From: Clostridium cylindrosporum DSM 605
GTDB lineage: Bacteria; Bacillota; Clostridia; Clostridiales; Caloramatoraceae
Assembly (NCBI RefSeq): GCF_001047375.1
Contig: NZ_LFVU01000005.1
Coordinates: 32,874-96,873, forward strand
Direction of reading: 5' to 3'
DNA: 64,000 bases
Shown here: one piece after another, positions 1-8,957 of the stretch
How the letters are laid out: each line of letters opens with the position of its first letter
How positions within the stretch are numbered: position 1 is the first letter of the stretch
Notes under the pieces: generated by a model
Told to the model about the DNA's origin: nothing
What the model saw: the letters and a program-made list of their open reading frames with translations, nothing else
Databases searched by the model: none
Position numbers and translations under genes: made by a program

Positions 1-236
1 GTTATTTCTGTTATCTTTTTATCTGCAAATGGAACACTTACTCTTCCATATCCTGTTGATACAAAGTAAGCATTATCCTTATTTATTCCCATCTCTTCAA
101 GTTCATCTTTAACAGAGTTTGCTGTTTCAACACTACTCCAGCCTGTTGGCTTTATTATCTTATGAATTATTTCCTCATTCTTCAAAACTATTACCTTACA
201 AGATGTAGACCCTATATCAATTCCTACTTTATACAT
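1..236 (-). CDS. 2-hydroxyacyl-CoA dehydratase activator-type ATPase, partial (N-terminus only)
   Basis: The first 78 residues of a protein that runs off the left edge of the window. It begins MYKVGIDIGSTSCKVIVL, the phosphate-1 loop of the BadF/BadG/BcrA/HgdC ATPase family (ASKHA fold). These proteins hydrolyse ATP to push an electron into a 2-hydroxyacyl-CoA dehydratase or benzoyl-CoA reductase. YFVSTGYGR near residue 58 also fits the family. The start at 236 is preceded by AGGGGGAAGAA, a good ribosome binding site. The catalytic partner is not in the window, so the substrate cannot be named. The family call is firm. Confidence 0.8.
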   Translation of the reverse strand, partial: MYKVGIDIGSTSCKVIVLKNEEIIHKIIKPTGWSSVETANSVKDELEEMGINKDNAYFVSTGYGRVSVPFADKKITEI

Positions 237-646
237 TTCTTCCCCCTGTAGCATTTTAATTATGTTAATTACAAACATAAATCTTTCTATATATATTCTC
301 TCAATATCTAAGTAAAAATTCCACACATTCCGTAGTTATATAGAAAATTACAATATCATCAAGTTTACATATAGTATATTCCTATACAAAATAATACATA
401 TTTATATATTTAAACTAGACTTTTCTACAAAATAATTTCTAATTACAATCAACTTATAAGCTAATGTTTTCCATTTGTTCATTTTGTACACTTTTCTTTT
501 ACACTTGCAACTTTTTTTTAATATATAATAAATACTTTCTTAATATATTAGTGATATGATTAAAGTATAGTTTTAAACATTTCCCACGAATAAAACTATT
601 TATTTATGCTAAATACCCCTTTAGCATATACATTCCATTTCTGATA
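237..646. other. AT-rich intergenic region
   Basis: No open frame with a ribosome binding site is visible. It holds the upstream region of the activator gene (minus strand) and, toward its right end, C-rich and hairpin-forming sequence on the plus strand that leads into the terminator at 647-675. GCTAAA/TTTAGC around 608-624 form a small hairpin with loop TACCCC. Confidence 0.4.
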
Positions 647-675
647 GAAGTTATCTCTTTCGATAACTTCTTTTT
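647..675 (+). terminator. Intrinsic terminator, plus strand, with no plus-strand gene upstream
   Basis: GAAGTTATC (647-655), a six-base loop and GATAACTTC (662-670) form a 9 bp perfect stem followed by TTTTT. No plus-strand gene precedes it in the window, so it may end a small RNA that starts in the AT-rich region to its left. Confidence 0.6.
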
Positions 676-676
676 A

Positions 677-718
677 TTTTCTTATAAAAAAGGTAGAGAT
701 CAGTCAATCTCTACCTTT
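677..718 (-). terminator. Terminator of the ilv operon
   Basis: AAAGGTAGAGAT (689-700) and ATCTCTACCTTT (707-718) form a 12 bp perfect stem with a 6-base loop. On the minus strand it is followed by TTTTTTATAAG. It lies directly behind the ilvA stop at 730. Confidence 0.85.
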
Positions 719-729
719 AAATATTTATA

Positions 730-1968
730 TTAATATATTTTATCTATACTATAACCTTGCTTATTAAGTGAAGCTATAATCTCATTTATGTGGTCATGTC
801 CATTTGTTTCAACAGTTATTTCAAGTAATACCTGTCTTAATCTATCTATTGCTTTAAATTGGTTATGCTCAAGCTTAATAACATTAGCGTTGCAATCTGC
901 TAGTATTTGAGCAATTCTTAAAAGCTCACCTGGGGTATCTTGAAGCTTAACAGAGAAACAGAACATTCTTCCCTTGAAAAGTAGACCTCTGTTAAGTAGT
1001 TCTGAAATCGTTACTACATCAATATTTCCACCACTTACAATTGATACTACCTTTTTCCCTGTTACATCAAGCTTTTTAAGTGCTGCAAGTGATAATGCAC
1101 CTGTAGCCTCACAAACCATCTTATGCTTTTCCATAAGGGTATAAACCATTTCTGATAGTTCAAAATCATTAACTGTAATTATTTCGTCTACGTATTTTTT
1201 AACAACCTCAAATGTTTTATCCCCTGGACACTTAACCGCACTTCCATCTGCTATTGTATCTACCTTTGAAAGTGATATAAGTTCACCCTTATCAACAGAT
1301 TCTTTCATAGCCATAGCACCTATAGCTTCAACACCTATAACCTTAATATTACTATTAATGCTCTTAGCAGCAACAGCAACTCCACTTATAAGGCCCCCGC
1401 CACCTATTGGAACTAATATAATATCTACATCTTTAAGCTCTTCTAGTATTTCAAGTGCTACAGTTCCTTGACCTGCCATAACTTCCCTATCATTAAAAGG
1501 ATGTAAGAAAGTATATCCTTCTTCAGATTCTAGTCTTTTAGCCTCTGCATATGCTTCGTCATAGCAATCACCAGTTAAGACAACATTTGCACCGAACTTC
1601 TTTGTAGCTTCAACTTTTACAAGAGGTGTAGTTTTAGGCATTACAATCGTTGCCTTTATTCCAAGCTTATTTGCAGCATATGCAACTCCCTGTGCATGAT
1701 TTCCTGCTGAAGAAGCTATTAGTCCTCTATCCTTTTGTTCATCAGTTAAACTATTAACTTTATTATAAGCTCCTCTAATCTTAAATGACCCTGTTATTTG
1801 AAGGTTTTCAGGTTTAATGTATATATCATTACCATATTCCTTACTAAAATCCATGCTGTAAATAAGCTTAGTATTATTAATAACCCCATCTAAAACTTTC
1901 TTCGCTTTTAATACGTCCTCAAAACTGACTTCAACTGTATCATCATATCCTACGACTTCACATTTCAT
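730..1968 (-). CDS. ilvA: Threonine ammonia-lyase (threonine deaminase)
   Basis: Deaminates threonine to 2-oxobutanoate, the first committed step toward isoleucine. This is a 412-residue PLP enzyme with the cofactor lysine in SFKIRGAYNK (Lys63) and the phosphate-binding glycine loop GGGGL at 189-193. An ACT-type regulatory domain of about 75 residues follows at the C-terminus. That single-ACT length fits the shorter clostridial and TdcB-like class, not the 510-residue E. coli IlvA. The start at 1968 has AGGGGG about 8 nt upstream. It is the last gene of the operon, 34 bp behind ilvB, and is followed by a strong terminator. Location beneath an Ile T-box supports a biosynthetic role. Confidence 0.93.
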   Translation of the reverse strand: MKCEVVGYDDTVEVSFEDVLKAKKVLDGVINNTKLIYSMDFSKEYGNDIYIKPENLQITGSFKIRGAYNKVNSLTDEQKDRGLIASSAGNHAQGVAYAANKLGIKATIVMPKTTPLVKVEATKKFGANVVLTGDCYDEAYAEAKRLESEEGYTFLHPFNDREVMAGQGTVALEILEELKDVDIILVPIGGGGLISGVAVAAKSINSNIKVIGVEAIGAMAMKESVDKGELISLSKVDTIADGSAVKCPGDKTFEVVKKYVDEIITVNDFELSEMVYTLMEKHKMVCEATGALSLAALKKLDVTGKKVVSIVSGGNIDVVTISELLNRGLLFKGRMFCFSVKLQDTPGELLRIAQILADCNANVIKLEHNQFKAIDRLRQVLLEITVETNGHDHINEIIASLNKQGYSIDKIY

Positions 1969-2002
1969 TCTAAAAACCCCCTAAAACCTTTTAATTTGCA
2001 AA

Positions 2003-3658
2003 TTACTCCCAGCTAAGTATAGGGCTTTCTATGGCCTTTCCAGGAGGAACTATTGGATATACATTTTCATCCTTACATATCTTACATTCTATTAATACTG
2101 GTCCTTCAAATACCTCATCCTTAGACAGTATCTCTTTAAGTTCATCTATACTCTCTGCACTATATGCATCTACTCCAAATGATTTAGATAGATTTACATA
2201 GTCTACACAATTATCCATATCTGTTTGTGAAAATCTTTCATTAAAGAACATTCTTTGCCACTGTCTTACCATTCCAAGTGCACAGTTATTAAGAAGTAGT
2301 ATTATTACAGGCAGATTATATCTAGATAGTGTAAACATCTCGTTACAGTTCATTCTAAAACTTCCGTCTCCTGTTACCAAAACTACCTTTTTATCAGGAT
2401 TTCCAGCCTTAGCACCTATTGCAGCCCCAAGTCCAAATCCCATTGTCCCAAGTCCACCACTTGTAATAAAGCTATTTGGAAAATTAAATTTCCAATGCTG
2501 TGCAGTCCACATTTGATGTTGTCCAACATCTGTTGCAACAAATGTATCTTTATTAAACTTTTCATTGAAAAGCTTAAGTATATTTGTTGGATGGAACTGA
2601 TTTTCATCTACTTTATTTTCATCTTTATTGTTCTCTATTTCTTCTCTCCAAGTAGAACAGTCCTTCTTATCTACACCTTTGATTACCTTAGATAACATTT
2701 CCCTAAGGTCCCCTATAACAGATATAGAAGACTCTATGTTCTTGCTTATCTCACTTGAATCTATATCAAGATGAATAACCTTAGCATTCGTTGCAAAGTT
2801 ATTTGGATCTCCAATAACTCTATCACTAAATCTAGCTCCTATGCCTATTAAAAGGTCACAATTACTAACAGCTAAGTTATTCTCTTTAAAACCATGCATA
2901 CCAACCATTCCAAGTGATAGTGGATTTTCTCTTGAAATAGCTCCAAGTCCCATAACAGTACTAACTACCGGTGAGTCAATTTTCTCAGCAAATTTAGTTA
3001 ACATCTCGCTAACTCCTGATTTTTTAACTCCTCCACCTGCGTAGATCATAGGTTTTTTACTATTATTAATTGCCTCTATAACCATAGCTAGTTTTTCTTC
3101 ATCAATAGAACTTTCACATTTACATAAAGGATTACCTTCATACTGGAAATCATCCTCTATGATAGATGTAAATATATCCTTTGGTATATCTATAAGAACA
3201 GGTCCTGGTCTTCCCTCAGTAGCTATTTCAAAAGCCTTATCAACAATCTCTGGAAGTTCCTTAACATCTCTTACTATATAGCTATGTTTAGTAATGGAAA
3301 AAGTTATTCCTGTTATGTCTACCTCTTGAAAAGAATCACGTCCAAGAAGGTCTCTAGTAACTTGACCTGTAATTACTACCATTGGAACAGAGTCCATATA
3401 AGCTGAAGCTATACCTGTAACAGTATTAGTTGCTCCAGGGCCGGAGGTTACTATACAAACCCCCACCTTCCCTGTGCTTCTTGAATATCCATCAGCTGCA
3501 TGTGTTGCTCCCTGCTCATGTGCAGTTCTAATATGATTAAAATGATTATCTTCATATAGAGCATCATAAAGAGGTATTACAGAACCTCCTGGATACCCAA
3601 ATATAGTATCAACGCCATTATGTTTCAAACACTTAAGAAGTAATTCTGATCCTTTCAT
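2003..3658 (-). CDS. ilvB: Acetolactate synthase, catalytic (large) subunit
   Basis: TPP-dependent enzyme that condenses two pyruvates, or pyruvate with 2-oxobutanoate, for Val/Leu/Ile synthesis. The essential TPP glutamate is Glu48 in RTAHEQGA, and the metal/diphosphate motif GDGSF...NN is near the C-terminus. The frame is open to 3679, but AGGAG lies 8 nt before the ATG at 3658 and only 2 nt before the ATG at 3664. I therefore start at 3658 (MKGSELLLK), which removes the overlap with ilvD. No conventional ilvN follows; a small IlvM-like ACT protein at 5360-5584 heads the operon and may serve as regulatory subunit. Confidence 0.93.
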   Translation of the reverse strand: MKGSELLLKCLKHNGVDTIFGYPGGSVIPLYDALYEDNHFNHIRTAHEQGATHAADGYSRSTGKVGVCIVTSGPGATNTVTGIASAYMDSVPMVVITGQVTRDLLGRDSFQEVDITGITFSITKHSYIVRDVKELPEIVDKAFEIATEGRPGPVLIDIPKDIFTSIIEDDFQYEGNPLCKCESSIDEEKLAMVIEAINNSKKPMIYAGGGVKKSGVSEMLTKFAEKIDSPVVSTVMGLGAISRENPLSLGMVGMHGFKENNLAVSNCDLLIGIGARFSDRVIGDPNNFATNAKVIHLDIDSSEISKNIESSISVIGDLREMLSKVIKGVDKKDCSTWREEIENNKDENKVDENQFHPTNILKLFNEKFNKDTFVATDVGQHQMWTAQHWKFNFPNSFITSGGLGTMGFGLGAAIGAKAGNPDKKVVLVTGDGSFRMNCNEMFTLSRYNLPVIILLLNNCALGMVRQWQRMFFNERFSQTDMDNCVDYVNLSKSFGVDAYSAESIDELKEILSKDEVFEGPVLIECKICKDENVYPIVPPGKAIESPILSWE

Positions 3659-3669
3659 CTTCATCACTC

Positions 3670-5325
3670 CTAATCGCAAATAGCGCCTTTAGATGCTGAG
3701 CTTACTATCTTTGCATATTTTTTAAGGTACCCTGAAAGTTCCTTTTTCTTGATAACTTGATTCTTACGTCTATTTTCTAGTTCTTCATCACTTACTAATA
3801 GGTTTAATACTCCATTTGGTATATCTATTTCAATCTTATCTCCATTTTCAACAAGACCTATAACTCCACCTTCAGCAGCTTCCGGTGAAACGTGTCCTAT
3901 AGCTGCTCCTCTTGTAGCACCTGAGAATCTACCGTCTGTAATTAAAGATACTGCCTTATCAAGTCCTCTACCTGCAAGTGCAGCTGTTGGAGTTAACATT
4001 TCTCTCATACCAGGTCCACCTTTAGGCCCTTCATATCTTATAACAACAACATCTCCTGCAACTATTTCACCATTTAGAATTGCTTCAACTGATTCTTCTT
4101 CTGAATTATAAACCTTTGCATTTGCTGTTACCTTAAGCATTTCTGGTGCAACAGCTGATTGCTTAACAACAGCTCCGTCGATTGCTACATTTCCTCTTAG
4201 AACCTTTATACCACCTGTTGTTCCATATGGCTTTTCAATGTCTGCAATAACCTTATCACCTTTTCTATTTTTAGCTTCAAGTACTTCTTCCATGCTTTGT
4301 CCTGTGCATGTTGTAGAGTTAAGCTTTAAAAGACCCTTCTTTGAAAGTTCCTTTGCAACAGCAAGTACTCCTCCAGCTTTATAAAGGTCTTCCATATGGT
4401 AAGGACCTGCTGGTGCTAACTTACATAGGTTAGGAGTTTTATTACTGATTTCATTTATTCTATCAAGGTCAACATTAACCCCTGCTTCATTTGCTATAGC
4501 TGTTAAGTGAAGTACTGTATTTGTAGAACATCCTAGTGCCATATCAACTGATAATGCATTGTGGAATGCATCCTCTGTCATAATATCTCTTGCAGTTATG
4601 TTTTCATTAACAAGCTTCATAATTTGCATTCCTGTTTTCTTAGCTAGTCTCTTTCTTTCTGCAAATACAGCTGGAATTGTTGCATTTCCATCAAGTGCCA
4701 TTCCAAGAACTTCTGTCATACAAGCCATTGAATTCGCTGTAAACATACCTGAACAAGATCCACATGTAGGACATGCACAGTTTTCAAGTTCACAAAGTTC
4801 AGCTTCAGTCATGCTTCCTGCTGACACCTTACCAACAGCTTCAAAAACAGTTGAAAGGTCTACTGCCTCTCCATTGAAATCACCTGCTAACATCGGTCCT
4901 CCACTTACTACGATACATGGTATATCAAGTCTAGCAGCTGCCATAAGCATCCCCGGAACAACCTTATCACAACTTGGAATTAAAACAAGTCCGTCTAGGC
5001 TGTGAGCCTTAGTTACAACTTCTATACTGTCTGCAATTAACTCTCTACTAACTAGTGAGTACTTCATTCCTTCATGGTTCATTGCAATACCATCACATAC
5101 TGCAATCGCTGGGAACTCAAGTGGTGTTCCACCTTCCATTAGTACTCCTCTTTTAACGCAATCAGCTATTTGTCTAAGTTCTACATGACCTGGAACAATT
5201 TCATTAAATGAGTTTACAATACCTATTAATGGCTTTTGTATTTCTTCATCAGTTAGTCCTGATGCCTTAAATAGTGATCTATGTGGTGCTTTAGTTACTC
5301 CTGCTTTCGCTAGTTCGCTTCTCAT
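3670..5325 (-). CDS. ilvD: Dihydroxy-acid dehydratase
   Basis: Dehydrates 2,3-dihydroxy-3-methylbutanoate (and the methylpentanoate) to the 2-oxo acids of Val/Ile/Leu synthesis. It is 551 residues, full length. Iron-sulfur ligand regions are visible: IPSCDK (Cys119) and [10 protein letters not shown] (about 185-191). The first ligand position reads VPGH as in E. coli IlvD instead of PCN, which points to the oxygen-sensitive [4Fe-4S] class and fits an anaerobe. KGAICD at the C-terminus is typical. It sits 34 bp behind the ACT protein and 11 bp ahead of ilvB in the Ile T-box operon. Confidence 0.95.
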   Translation of the reverse strand: MRSELAKAGVTKAPHRSLFKASGLTDEEIQKPLIGIVNSFNEIVPGHVELRQIADCVKRGVLMEGGTPLEFPAIAVCDGIAMNHEGMKYSLVSRELIADSIEVVTKAHSLDGLVLIPSCDKVVPGMLMAAARLDIPCIVVSGGPMLAGDFNGEAVDLSTVFEAVGKVSAGSMTEAELCELENCACPTCGSCSGMFTANSMACMTEVLGMALDGNATIPAVFAERKRLAKKTGMQIMKLVNENITARDIMTEDAFHNALSVDMALGCSTNTVLHLTAIANEAGVNVDLDRINEISNKTPNLCKLAPAGPYHMEDLYKAGGVLAVAKELSKKGLLKLNSTTCTGQSMEEVLEAKNRKGDKVIADIEKPYGTTGGIKVLRGNVAIDGAVVKQSAVAPEMLKVTANAKVYNSEEESVEAILNGEIVAGDVVVIRYEGPKGGPGMREMLTPTAALAGRGLDKAVSLITDGRFSGATRGAAIGHVSPEAAEGGVIGLVENGDKIEIDIPNGVLNLLVSDEELENRRKNQVIKKKELSGYLKKYAKIVSSASKGAICD

Positions 5326-5359
5326 TATTTTTATCCCCCTTATTAATTAATTTATAAAT

Positions 5360-5584
5360 TTACATCATCTGTATATCTTTCACATCATATAGCTTTCTAA
5401 AGTGACTTAATATCTTGTCCTCTGATACTGATTCATGAAATGATATGCTAACAGTTATATCATTTCCATTAACTTTTTCCATATTCACGGACTTTACATC
5501 TATTTCTTTTCTTCTTAGGTAATTTAGCACTCTAACCATGCTGTCCATTCCTTGATTAAAATTAACATTTACTACCTTTTCCAT
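5360..5584 (-). CDS. ACT-domain protein, IlvM-like acetolactate synthase regulatory subunit candidate
   Basis: A 74-residue protein consisting of one ACT domain. Its start (EKVVNVNFNQ) and the stretch DVKSVNMEKVNG can be laid over E. coli IlvM, the small regulatory subunit of acetolactate synthase II, without gaps of note. The frame opens at 5596, but the ATG at 5584 has GGTGG 5 nt upstream whereas 5596 has no ribosome binding site. It is the first gene behind the Ile T-box and is followed by ilvD and ilvB. The context makes a regulatory subunit for IlvB likely; binding of a branched-chain amino acid is inferred, not seen. Confidence 0.75.
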   Translation of the reverse strand: MEKVVNVNFNQGMDSMVRVLNYLRRKEIDVKSVNMEKVNGNDITVSISFHESVSEDKILSHFRKLYDVKDIQMM

Positions 5585-5633
5585 AATAACCACCATACAT
5601 TTTATTTTTATTTTTACACTAGATTTGAATAAT

Positions 5634-5945
5634 AAAAAACCTTCGTCCTCATAAATTTAAATTTATAAGGACGAAGGACTATCTTCGCGGTACCACCTTA
5701 GTTGTAGACAAAATCTACCTCTTATCAGGTCGAAGGAATACACCCCTATATATATACACCTTGAACCCTAATCATATAACGCTGATATACGTCCTTGCTT
5801 ACTATACATTTCAGCAGGAAGCTCAGGAGTGATTATTTCATATTCCTATTAACACTAACTTTCAGCAAATTGTTAGCTCTCTGTAGTTAATATACTGAAT
5901 ATCTTTTTCTCCGTCTTTGCCATTTATTTGTTATCACTGAATTTT
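5634..5945 (-). promoter_or_regulatory. T-box riboswitch, isoleucine-specific, ahead of the ilv operon
   Basis: The conserved T-box motif AAGGTGGTACCGCGAAGAT is present on the minus strand (5682-5699). UGGU lies in the bulge that pairs with an ACCA tRNA end, as expected for tRNA-Ile with discriminator A. Stem I pairs GGAG (5909-5912) with CTCC, and immediately 5' of that CTCC, separated by one A, is ATC (5831-5833), an Ile codon in the specifier position. The terminator CCTTCGTCC...GGACGAAGG TTTTTT occupies 5634-5678. Uncharged tRNA-Ile should favour read-through into the IlvM-like gene, ilvD, ilvB and ilvA. The specifier was assigned by eye. Confidence 0.9.
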
Positions 5946-5951
5946 AAATAA

Positions 5952-5980
5952 ATTATAATTCTACAAAAGAAGGTTGTCAA
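5952..5980 (-). promoter_or_regulatory. SigA promoter of the ilv operon
   Basis: Minus strand TTGACA (5975-5980), 17 bp spacer, TATAAT (5952-5957), both consensus hexamers. The predicted start lies a few bases before the T-box leader. Confidence 0.85.
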
Positions 5981-6013
5981 TAGGCTTTATTCATATTTCT
6001 TAAATTTTCGACT

Positions 6014-7696
6014 TTAGCCTAAATCTTGCTTTAGATAAGTATAATCTCCACTGTCAAAGTTAACTACTAGCACATAATCCCCATTTTCATAGGTATATAA
6101 GCCTTCTTTACTACATACCTTAAGTGATGATTGTGCAGCAAAGAGTCTTTTATATTGAAAATTACCGAAAGCCTTTTCAAGGTCCTTTTCTGAGTTATGC
6201 AATTTTTCACGTAGTCCTTTTTCATTTTCTTTAATAAGAAATTCTGGAAGACTTGATTTTTTAGTATTAAGTAGAAAATCTAGAAGCAGTAAATCCCTTA
6301 TAACACTTTCATCATATTCCTGTGATAGAAACTCATGTATTAGCATAAACTTGTCCTTTAAATTTAGACTTCTAGTAAAGAAACCCTTTTCCTTTAGATA
6401 TTCTTTAAACTCCCAAAAGAAAGTAAACTTATCATATATATTCTCAAGTGCATAGTACATTGTTCTTCTAAATATATGGCTATTATAGAAATTCTCAAAA
6501 ACCTTTTCTATCTCTAATAGTTCTATAATATCCATTGATGACATAGTTGATGTTGAAAGTATTTGATATGGAGGATAGCTACACCACTTCATATCATACT
6601 TTTTTGCTTCTCTTTCCATTGGTGACCCCTTTAGAATTTTTAAAAATCCTAATTGTAAAACATGTGGCATAATCTCCATAGAATTATTAAATGAATTCTT
6701 AAATGATTTTATATCCTCTCCTGGAAGTCCTGCAATAAGATCTAAGTGACAATGTATCTTGTCCCCTTTAATTACCTTTTCCACATTCTTCTTAACCTTG
6801 TCAAAGTCCATTACTCTATTAATATTTTTAAGAATTTCATCGTTTGTACTTTGCACACCTATTTCAAATTGAAACATTCCCTTTGGTGCTGTATTTAAAA
6901 GTTCAATCATTTCATCATCTAGTAGATCTGCTGCAATTTCGAAATGAAAAACTGTATTTCCCTTTCTCTCTATTAGGAACTTCCAAATCTCCATAGCGAA
7001 TTTTTTATTAGCATTAAATGTTCTGTCTACGAATTTAACAAGCTTAACATTATTTTCTATAAAAAACTCAAGTTCATCCTTAACTCTTCCTATAGGAAAT
7101 AATCTAATACCTCTTATAACAGAGGATAAACAGTACTTGCAACTAAATGGACATCCTCTAGATGCCTCATAATAAACAATATTACTTGGTAAATCTTTTT
7201 TATCTTTATATGGGAATTCAAGAACATCAAGAGGCTCTATAATAACCGGCTCTCTCCCTCTTATATTTCCATTATCTCTATAATAAACACCTTCAATTGT
7301 TCCTATATCAACTTTTCCATCAATATGCTTTAAAAGCAGGTTAAATGATATTTCCCCTTCCCCTGCAATTACATAGTCAATAAATTCATATTTATCTAAA
7401 TATATATATGGATTATGTGTAATCTCAGGTCCCCCAAGAATAATTTTTATATTCTTATCAAGACTTTTTAATGTACTACATACTTTTAATGTACTTTCAA
7501 CATTCCATATATAGCAAGAAAAACCTATGACCTCAGGCCTTGCCTCATATATTTTAAGTGCTATATCCATTGCATTTTCATTTATAGTGGCCTCATATAA
7601 ATCAATACTATATGAGGTTGAAAAAGCTTTTATATATCTTATAGCAAGATTAGAGTGTACATATTTCGAATTAAGTGACGCTAACGTTACCCTCAT
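6014..7696 (-). CDS. B12-binding-domain radical SAM protein (DUF4080 type)
   Basis: A 560-residue protein with an N-terminal cobalamin-binding Rossmann domain (about 1-135, including LGGPEIT at 87-93), a radical SAM core with the [4Fe-4S] motif CPFSCKYC (Cys182, Cys186, Cys189), and a C-terminal extension of DUF4080 type. Family members use cobalamin and 5'-deoxyadenosyl radical chemistry, often for methylation of unactivated carbons. The substrate is unknown. The start at 7696 is preceded by a perfect AGGAGG with 6 nt spacing. It overlaps the end of the upstream gene by 26 bp, so the two are translationally coupled and probably act together. Confidence 0.85.
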   Translation of the reverse strand: MRVTLASLNSKYVHSNLAIRYIKAFSTSYSIDLYEATINENAMDIALKIYEARPEVIGFSCYIWNVESTLKVCSTLKSLDKNIKIILGGPEITHNPYIYLDKYEFIDYVIAGEGEISFNLLLKHIDGKVDIGTIEGVYYRDNGNIRGREPVIIEPLDVLEFPYKDKKDLPSNIVYYEASRGCPFSCKYCLSSVIRGIRLFPIGRVKDELEFFIENNVKLVKFVDRTFNANKKFAMEIWKFLIERKGNTVFHFEIAADLLDDEMIELLNTAPKGMFQFEIGVQSTNDEILKNINRVMDFDKVKKNVEKVIKGDKIHCHLDLIAGLPGEDIKSFKNSFNNSMEIMPHVLQLGFLKILKGSPMEREAKKYDMKWCSYPPYQILSTSTMSSMDIIELLEIEKVFENFYNSHIFRRTMYYALENIYDKFTFFWEFKEYLKEKGFFTRSLNLKDKFMLIHEFLSQEYDESVIRDLLLLDFLLNTKKSSLPEFLIKENEKGLREKLHNSEKDLEKAFGNFQYKRLFAAQSSLKVCSKEGLYTYENGDYVLVVNFDSGDYTYLKQDLG

Positions 7697-8210
7697 TTTC
7701 AGCCTCCTGTGCCTTCTCGCATTCTATATAATACACGCCCTTATCAACTATTTTTTTCACTACTTGAAATCCAACATTCTCTATGGATTCTACTATATCC
7801 TTAAATTTAAGCCTAAATGGATTAATTCCAAGTGTATATTTCATTTTCATGATTTTTTCACCTGGTAGCTTTAACATTATAGTATATACATTAGGTAGTG
7901 AAAAAGCTCCAATGTTAAGATCGCATATAACAAGTTTGCCATCTTTTATCAAACTCTTTTTTATATCTATTAGTATTTTCTCTAGTCTTTTTTTGCCCAT
8001 AATAGAATTAAAGGACAAAATAGCCACAGCACTATTATAGACAGATGCTGTGCAGGCAATTTCGTCCTCACATTCTAGAAATTCCTTGTCTATTTTGTCC
8101 TTCCTATAGGTTTCAATCATTTCAGGAATTATAAAACTTCCTTTAGCTGAAATATCTAAAATATTTCCTTTAAGTTCAAAATCTCTTAAATTTATAGTTA
8201 CTCTCGCCAT
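7671..8210 (-). CDS. Small protein resembling a degenerate class I methyltransferase
   Basis: A 179-residue protein of uncertain family. The C-terminal half (DGKLVICDLNIGAF to GVYYIECEK) has the strand-helix order of the second half of a class I SAM methyltransferase. At the N-terminus GNILDISAKGSFI sits where the glycine-rich SAM motif ILDIGCGTG would be, but the glycines are lost. The frame opens at a GTG (8219) that lies inside the ribosome binding site GAGGTGG; the ATG at 8210 has 5-8 nt spacing and is preferred. It is coupled to the B12/radical SAM gene by a 26 bp overlap. A non-catalytic partner of that protein is one reading, unproven. Confidence 0.5.
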   Translation of the reverse strand: MARVTINLRDFELKGNILDISAKGSFIIPEMIETYRKDKIDKEFLECEDEIACTASVYNSAVAILSFNSIMGKKRLEKILIDIKKSLIKDGKLVICDLNIGAFSLPNVYTIMLKLPGEKIMKMKYTLGINPFRLKFKDIVESIENVGFQVVKKIVDKGVYYIECEKAQEAENEGNVSVT

Positions 8211-8273
8211 TAATACCACCTCAAATCAAAATAAGACTTAAGGTATAGGTTCTTCATTTAAGAGAAGCTTCCT

Positions 8274-8855
8274 CTATTTTTTCTTCCCCTTTTTGTCTGG
8301 TTTTTTTACTGAAAATCCAAACTTTCCAAGTGGTTTAGACACCTTACAGTATTCTCCGTGACTATAACAGATAAGATTTGCTTTATCTAGATTTAATTTG
8401 TCATTTTCATCTAATAAATTCTCATTAACATTTACAGCTAAAACCTCTGCAAGAAACATGTCATGTGAACCAAGACTTATAATATCTTTCACCTTACATT
8501 CTATATTTACCGGACACTCCTCTATCATAGGCACGTTAACCTTTGTACCCATTTTTTTAGTAAGATTTAGGTGTTTAAATTTATCTATATCTCGTCCAGA
8601 TTTAACACCACAAAAATCTGTATGGTATGCAAGATTCTCTCCTGGAAGATTAATAATAAATTCTCCTGACTTCTTTATTAATTCATGAGAATATCTACTA
8701 GGTCTTACTGATATCGATACCATTGCAGGATTGGTACATACAGTTCCTGCCCATGCAACAGTAATTATATTATCAACATCTTCATTTTTGCAGCTAATCA
8801 TAACAGCTGGTACTGGATAAAGCATTGTTCCTGGTTTCCACGTTAGTTTTGTCAT
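8274..8855 (-). CDS. Flavin reductase-like FMN-binding protein
   Basis: A 193-residue protein matching the flavin reductase (FMN-binding split-barrel) family: PVPAVMISC..NIITVAWAGTVCTNPAMVSISVRPSRYSH at the N-terminus, then the conserved EFIINLP and a late LGSHDMFLAEV strand. Clostridial members are reductases, or flavin carriers in electron-transfer modules. The C-terminal tail is very basic (KKPDKKGKKK). The start has AGGAGGG with 7 nt spacing. It stands alone between the methyltransferase-like gene and a terminator, so its partner is not evident. Confidence 0.85.
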   Translation of the reverse strand: MTKLTWKPGTMLYPVPAVMISCKNEDVDNIITVAWAGTVCTNPAMVSISVRPSRYSHELIKKSGEFIINLPGENLAYHTDFCGVKSGRDIDKFKHLNLTKKMGTKVNVPMIEECPVNIECKVKDIISLGSHDMFLAEVLAVNVNENLLDENDKLNLDKANLICYSHGEYCKVSKPLGKFGFSVKKPDKKGKKK

Positions 8856-8896
8856 TCTTCATCCCTCCTAAATAATATTATACATAAAACACTAAA

Positions 8897-8938
8897 TTAA
8901 AAAAAGCATCCTTAATTATTTAACTAATAAGGATGCTT
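8897..8938 (-). terminator. Terminator behind the phospholipase C-like gene
   Basis: AAGCATCCTTA (8904-8914) and TAAGGATGCTT (8928-8938) form an 11 bp stem. On the minus strand it is followed by TTTTTAATTTAG. It ends transcription from 8958-9713. Confidence 0.8.
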
Positions 8939-8957
8939 ATTATTACAATATAACAAT

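Noticed and set aside
4559..5005. 148-codon open frame antisense to ilvD
   Set aside because: It mirrors a highly conserved enzyme gene, has no ribosome binding site and shows a composition typical of an antisense shadow (Ser/Ile/Pro rich).
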